DNA of 8,746 bases from Acidobacteriaceae bacterium (lineage in GTDB: Bacteria; Acidobacteriota; Terriglobia; Terriglobales; Acidobacteriaceae): contig PMOF01000075.1 of the NCBI GenBank assembly GCA_003162495.1, forward strand, positions 6,203 to 14,948, in the 5' to 3' direction. Of the stretch, positions 5,480-8,746 are shown piece by piece. Each line of letters begins with the position of its first letter. Positions within the stretch are counted from its first letter, which is position 1. The notes under the pieces were generated by a model, which ran no database searches, was not told the origin of the DNA, and was given only the letters and a program-made list of their open reading frames with translations. The position numbers and the translations under genes were made by a program.

Positions 5480-6646
5480 ATGGCGAGTTACGCATCCAGA
5501 AAAGCTCAACTTCCAGGCTTGAGTTCGTTTGCAGTCGCATTGCTGTTTATCTCGCCCGCCCTCTTTGGACAGACGACCACTGCCCAGAGGAATGCTTCGG
5601 CCGGCGATTCGGCAACCACTGAACTTCCCTTGGCCTCCGATCTTTCAGCAAAGCTCACCCGAAAAGATGTCGGCCATGCGATCCAGAAGGTGGCGGACTG
5701 GCAGTTGAAAAAGGCTCGCGCTAACTTCAATCAGGATTGGACATTCGCGGCCCTTTACGCTGGGTTCATGGCGGTGCCCGAGGCCGCGAACGGCAAGACA
5801 TACCAGGACGCTATGCTGGAGATGAGCAAGGGGTTCCAGTGGCAGCTTGGCCCGCGTATTCAGCATGCGGACGATCAAGCCATCGGACAGACTTATCTCG
5901 ATCTCTATTCTCATTACCGCGATCAGGCAATGATCGCGCCAACACGACAGCGGATGGATGCAATGATGCAGCTGCCGGACGATGCGGAGAAGCCGCTGTG
6001 GTGGTGGTGCGATGCGTTGTTCATGGCGCCGCCCGTGCTGGCCAAACTTGCACGCGAAACCGGCGATCGCAAGTACCTGGACTTCATGGACCACGAATGG
6101 TGGATTACCTCCAACCTTCTCTACAGCCCGAAGGACCATCTGTACTTTCGCGATAAGTCGTTCTTCGGAGCTCACGAGACAAACGGAAGCAAAGTATTCT
6201 GGGCGCGCGGCAATGGCTGGGTATTCGCCGGCCTGGCGCGTGTGCTGGCCGAGATGCCCGCCGACTATCCTTCGCGCCCTCGCTACGTCGCCCAGTTTCG
6301 GGAGATGGCCGAAGCAATCGCCGCGCTGCAAGGAGCAGACGGTCTGTGGAGGGCGGGTCTGCTCGATCAAGCGGCCTATCCGCTCCCTGAGAACTCCGGT
6401 TCAGCTTTCAATGCCTATGGATTTGCTTACGGGATCAACTCCGGGCTTCTCGATCGGAAAAAATACACGCCCGTCGTGAAGAGAGCATGGCAGGGACTTC
6501 TCTCTCATGTTTATCAGGACGGCCGGCTGGGGTCCATCCAGCCCGTAGGTGCGGCGCCCGGCGCGTTCACTGCCACGTCGAGCTATGTCTACGGCACTGG
6601 CGCATTTCTTCTGGCGGGATCGGAAATATATCGACTAGCCCGCTGA
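5480..6646 (+). CDS. Secreted GH105 unsaturated glycuronyl (rhamnogalacturonyl) hydrolase
   Basis: GH105 enzymes hydrolyse the terminal 4,5-unsaturated uronic acid from oligosaccharides made by pectate or rhamnogalacturonan lyases. The 388-residue product from ATG 5480 starts with a signal peptide (hydrophobic core about residues 13-28, ending ALFGQ), so it probably acts in the periplasm or outside. The (alpha/alpha)6-barrel family is recognised by IQHADDQAIGQTYLDLY (from about 127), WWWCDALFMAPPVLAKLA (174-191, with Asp178 at the position of the catalytic Asp in YteR/YesR), WARGNGW (241-247), DGLWR (287-291), and ENSGSAFNAYGFAYGINSG (304-322). An in-frame ATG at 5405 with GAGAG upstream would add 25 residues before the signal peptide, which is unfavourable, yet ATG 5480 has no good Shine-Dalgarno. 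Substrate (rhamnogalacturonan or another uronide) cannot be fixed from sequence; the kdu/kdg neighbours favour pectin. Confidence 0.88.
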   Translation: MASYASRKAQLPGLSSFAVALLFISPALFGQTTTAQRNASAGDSATTELPLASDLSAKLTRKDVGHAIQKVADWQLKKARANFNQDWTFAALYAGFMAVPEAANGKTYQDAMLEMSKGFQWQLGPRIQHADDQAIGQTYLDLYSHYRDQAMIAPTRQRMDAMMQLPDDAEKPLWWWCDALFMAPPVLAKLARETGDRKYLDFMDHEWWITSNLLYSPKDHLYFRDKSFFGAHETNGSKVFWARGNGWVFAGLARVLAEMPADYPSRPRYVAQFREMAEAIAALQGADGLWRAGLLDQAAYPLPENSGSAFNAYGFAYGINSGLLDRKKYTPVVKRAWQGLLSHVYQDGRLGSIQPVGAAPGAFTATSSYVYGTGAFLLAGSEIYRLAR

Positions 6647-6703
6647 TTCAGGATTTTTTGAGCTGCTACCGTTAGGGTTGGATTGAGTTGAACGAGGCCG
6701 GAT

Positions 6704-6723
6704 GACAAAGAAACTGCTTTGTC
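6704..6723 (+). other. Perfect 7-bp hairpin between the GH105 and DUF4861 genes
   Basis: GACAAAG and CTTTGTC flank a 6-base loop in the 111-base gap. No T-run follows, so it is not a standard terminator. It may stabilise or process the mRNA so that the two genes are expressed at different levels from one transcript. Confidence 0.4.
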
Positions 6724-6757
6724 GATGAAGTTCATGGCCAAGTGAGGATGGCTGCAT

Positions 6758-7999
6758 ATGGATAAACAATCCCAATGTCTAAGGTTGCTGCCGCATTACT
6801 GCGGCTGGCGGCCTGGGCCATCCATGATTCTGTGCGCAACCAGCCTGTCGATCGGCTTGGCGGCGCTGCAACCCAGCGCGTGGTCCCAACAGTTGCGCCT
6901 TATCAATCCGCTCAACGTTGATCGCACCGAGGAAGTCATCGAGATCCCGCTGGGTGACATCTCCAAACACCTGCATTACTCTGCAACGCAGTTGCAGTCT
7001 CTCGTCGCCACCGATGCTGCGACTCATGAGCGCATCCCAAGTCAGCTCTTCAGCGCCCGGCCGGGCGCCGACCCGGATACACTGCTTCTACTCGTCAAGC
7101 TGCCTTCCAAAGGCGTGGAGGACGTATTGTTCCACATCGATGCGGCAGCACCGGCGCAGCAGCCGCTCGTTTTTGGCCGCGAGGCCCCTGAGCGCAAAGA
7201 CGATTTCGCGTGGGAAAACCAAGTCGTCGCCTACCGCGTGTACGGGCCCGCGCTGCAAGCGGCCGGCGAGATTACTTCTGGTATCGATGTGTGGTCAAAG
7301 CGCATCCCAAACTTTGTAATCGACAGTTTCTACAAGCGTGACCAGGAAGGCGCCCGCACGCATAATCCCATGCTTTCCTATCACAAGGACAATGGGCAGG
7401 GGCTTGATTCGTACTATGTTGGCCCATCCCGAGGTTGTGGAGGTACAGCAGTCTGGGCAGATGGCAAGCTGTTTGTGTCGAAAAATTACACCGCCCTGGC
7501 GATGCTTGCCAATGGTCCAATCCGCTTTGCGTTCCAGCTTTCTTATGCGCCTTGGGAAGCCAACGGGCAATTGGTGTCTGAGACGAAGACGATCACTCTG
7601 GATGCCGGCACCCATCTGAATAAGATCGTATCGACCTACACTTTCGATGGATATAAACCCCTCGACTTGGCGGCAGGCATCGCCATACACGAGGGGGCCG
7701 ATGCCACATTGGCCGCCGGCGGAAGCGTTGCCTCCGTGTGGGACACGCCGCAAGATCCAACGGCCGGCAGAATTGCCACGGGTTTGGTTTCACTGCCTTC
7801 TGAGCATGCGAAGACATTGACCGCGGCCAATCATGCGCTGATGCTTTTTGAGCGGCGCTCGGGCGAGCCCTTTACATACTTCGCCGGGTCGGGCTGGTCT
7901 AAGGCCGACATGCCGGCCCCGGCGGACTGGAATGATTATCTGGAGAAATTCCAGCAATTGCAGGAGCACCCTGTTGTGATTACCTGGGCCAAACGCTAA
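6758..7999 (+). CDS. Secreted DUF4861-like protein of a pectin-utilisation locus, function unknown
   Basis: This is a 413-residue protein with an N-terminal export signal (hydrophobic stretch about residues 23-42, ending SAWSQ). ATG 6758 has GAGG 10 bases upstream; ATG 6824 would give a shorter signal peptide. I recognise it, from memory of the family, as DUF4861 by DDFAWENQVVAYRVYGPAL (148-166), SGIDVWSKR (174-182), YHKDNGQGLD (208-217), SRGCGGTAVW (224-233) and NGPIRFAFQLSYAPW (252-266). The body is predicted to be beta-rich. The clustered, strictly conserved-looking polar and aromatic residues (Asp, Trp, Arg, His, Cys in these motifs) look like an active site rather than a passive binding module. 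It follows the GH105 gene on the same strand and may share its promoter. A role on unsaturated pectin oligosaccharides is likely, but whether it is a lyase, hydrolase or binding protein is not known to me. Confidence 0.75.
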   Translation: MDKQSQCLRLLPHYCGWRPGPSMILCATSLSIGLAALQPSAWSQQLRLINPLNVDRTEEVIEIPLGDISKHLHYSATQLQSLVATDAATHERIPSQLFSARPGADPDTLLLLVKLPSKGVEDVLFHIDAAAPAQQPLVFGREAPERKDDFAWENQVVAYRVYGPALQAAGEITSGIDVWSKRIPNFVIDSFYKRDQEGARTHNPMLSYHKDNGQGLDSYYVGPSRGCGGTAVWADGKLFVSKNYTALAMLANGPIRFAFQLSYAPWEANGQLVSETKTITLDAGTHLNKIVSTYTFDGYKPLDLAAGIAIHEGADATLAAGGSVASVWDTPQDPTAGRIATGLVSLPSEHAKTLTAANHALMLFERRSGEPFTYFAGSGWSKADMPAPADWNDYLEKFQQLQEHPVVITWAKR

Positions 8000-8100
8000 G
8001 AATGGCGCTCAAAAGCGATGAGTTCTCGAGTTGAGCACAGATGCTTCCAGTAGGCGGCTGAGAAGGTTTTGCGCCGGAGTGCATCGGTGTCTGGCTGCCG
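8000..8100. other. Convergent gap between the DUF4861-like gene and kdgF
   Basis: This is 101 bases between converging stops. Only a 4-bp hairpin (CGCT-CAAA-AGCG, 8006-8017) is visible, without a T-run; no convincing terminator was found for either gene. Confidence 0.35.
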
Positions 8101-8442
8101 TCATTGCGCATAGTCGCTGCGATAGGGCACAAACACATCCAGCACTTCTGAATCTTCAAGAGCTATTGCCCGATGCTCGACATCGCCCTCCACGACAACA
8201 CTGTCGCCGCGGCGCAATTCTGCAGTCTTACCGCCGGCCTCGAACACTATGCACCCGCTCACGACATAGACAAGTTGCTCATGCGGATGCTTGTGACTTG
8301 TTCCTTTCCACCCTTTTGAAAGTTGATGACGCACTAACATCACATTCTGGTTATAGGCCAAAACCTGGCGCCGCATTCCGGGCTCGGGAGATGATAAAGC
8401 TGTGGCATTTGCCGGCGTGAATACTAACCCACGGTCTTTCAT
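8101..8442 (-). CDS. kdgF: KdgF-like cupin, linearises 4,5-unsaturated uronates
   Basis: KdgF proteins are small single-domain cupins that convert 4,5-unsaturated galacturonate to the linear 5-keto-4-deoxyuronate, feeding KduI. This 113-residue protein has the cupin metal site: His50, His52 and Glu55/Gln56 in HKHPHEQLVYVVSG, and His90 in GDVEHRAIALEDS. The C-terminus LDVFVPYRSDY carries Asp102, Phe104 and Arg108, which match the residues I remember as functionally important in characterised KdgF (recalled, not checked). The N-terminal RRQVLAYNQNVMLVRHQLSKG is also KdgF-like. ATG 8442 is supported by AAAGGA (8451-8446) just upstream. It stands on the same strand as the TonB receptor but after its terminator, so it probably has its own promoter in 8443-8490. 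A generic cupin with another role is the alternative; the kduI/kduD/GH105 context favours KdgF. Confidence 0.82.
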   Translation of the reverse strand: MKDRGLVFTPANATALSSPEPGMRRQVLAYNQNVMLVRHQLSKGWKGTSHKHPHEQLVYVVSGCIVFEAGGKTAELRRGDSVVVEGDVEHRAIALEDSEVLDVFVPYRSDYAQ

Positions 8443-8490
8443 ATTTCCTTTCTGAATGTAGAACTACTATTTGCCAAGTTGCCAGATACC

Positions 8491-8524
8491 GAAAAAATGC
8501 GCCTGCTCACGGGGAGCAGGCGCA
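8491..8524 (-). terminator. Rho-independent terminator of the TonB-dependent receptor gene
   Basis: On the minus strand an 11-bp perfect GC-rich stem (TGCGCCTGCTC with its complement, 8524-8514 and 8508-8498) with a 5-base loop is followed by six T residues (8497-8492). It begins 21 bases after the receptor's stop codon. It has no T-run in the plus direction, so it acts on minus-strand transcription. Confidence 0.92.
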
Positions 8525-8545
8525 CAGGATAGAAGCAATGACTGG

Positions 8546-8746
8546 TTAGAAGGTAAGCCGGCCGCCCACCTGGAGGATGCGCTGGGTGCCTGCAGCCGAC
8601 GTGATCTTTCCGTAGTTGCCCGACGCGAGGCTTGCGGTGGGGTTGTTGAGACTCACCCAGTTGAGGATATTGGTGGCCTCGCCGCGGAGCTGGAATACGA
8701 CTCCACGCTCGAACTTAATGTTGCGGAAGAGCCCCATGTCCATATC
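8546..8746 (-). CDS. TonB-dependent outer-membrane receptor (Oar-like), C-terminal fragment
   Basis: Only the last 66 residues are in the window; the frame is open to the right edge, so the ATG at 8743 is internal. The fragment reads as the last beta-strands of a 22-strand barrel: FERGVVFQLRGEATNILNWV, then LNNPTASLASGNYGKITSA, and RILQVGGRLTF with a terminal Phe, the usual outer-membrane assembly signal. The ATNILN...NNP...GxITSA pattern is what I associate with the large acidobacterial Oar/CarboxypepD_reg-type receptors. Such receptors take up oligosaccharides or other bulky ligands through the outer membrane using TonB energy. Given the neighbours, it probably imports pectin-derived oligomers, but the plug and ligand regions are not visible. 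Confidence 0.88.
   Translation of the reverse strand, partial: DMDMGLFRNIKFERGVVFQLRGEATNILNWVSLNNPTASLASGNYGKITSAAGTQRILQVGGRLTF

Noticed and set aside
5645..6370. 241-residue minus-strand ORF opposite the GH105 gene
   Set aside because: It is a shadow of a well-supported GH105 gene, with no recognisable motif and no plausible upstream signals.
6913..6920. CAACGTTG as another LacI-type operator
   Set aside because: It matches only the six central bases, lies inside the DUF4861-like coding sequence, and such 8-mers are expected by chance.

Overview
The window (8,746 bases, moderately GC-rich) looks like a chromosomal segment from an acidobacterium of the Terriglobia/Acidobacteriaceae type. 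This is inferred from gene style: an Oar-like TonB-dependent receptor C-terminus (ATNILNWVSLNNP...LTF), a LacI-type regulator ending in an SCGCL tail, and a DUF4861-type protein beside pectin-degradation genes. No marker gene is present, so the taxonomy is an inference.

Layout. Bases 1-1290 (+) are the 3' part of a Do-like (DegP/HtrA) periplasmic serine protease. Bases 1454-1915 (+) encode a small secreted protein with a peptidoglycan-binding-like helical domain. From about 2164 to the right edge lies a carbohydrate-utilisation locus. It has a LacI-family repressor (2164-3195, +), a two-gene unit kduI-kduD (4983-3374, -), a divergent control region of about 500 bases (4984-5479), a secreted GH105 unsaturated glycuronyl/rhamnogalacturonyl hydrolase (5480-6646, +), a secreted DUF4861-like protein (6758-7999, +), a kdgF-like cupin (8442-8101, -), and the C-terminus of a TonB-dependent outer-membrane receptor (from the right edge to 8546, -) followed by a textbook terminator.

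How the genes fit together. The receptor would import oligosaccharides. GH105 would release the unsaturated uronic acid from lyase-generated pectin or rhamnogalacturonan fragments. KdgF would linearise 4,5-unsaturated galacturonate, KduI would isomerise the product, and KduD would reduce it to 2-keto-3-deoxygluconate. The polysaccharide lyase and the kdgK/kdgA steps are not in this window.

The most notable non-coding signal is a perfect palindrome, ATAACGTTAT, present twice in the divergent region (5139-5148 and 5378-5387), with a one-mismatch third copy just upstream of kduI (5002-5011). The CG-centred form is typical of LacI-family operators. One copy overlaps a perfect TATAAT and the other lies just downstream of a TTGACA-containing promoter candidate. 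The simplest model is that the LacI-family protein at 2164-3195 represses both divergent units. The least understood gene is the DUF4861-like protein. I see no mobile element, CRISPR array, tRNA or rRNA.
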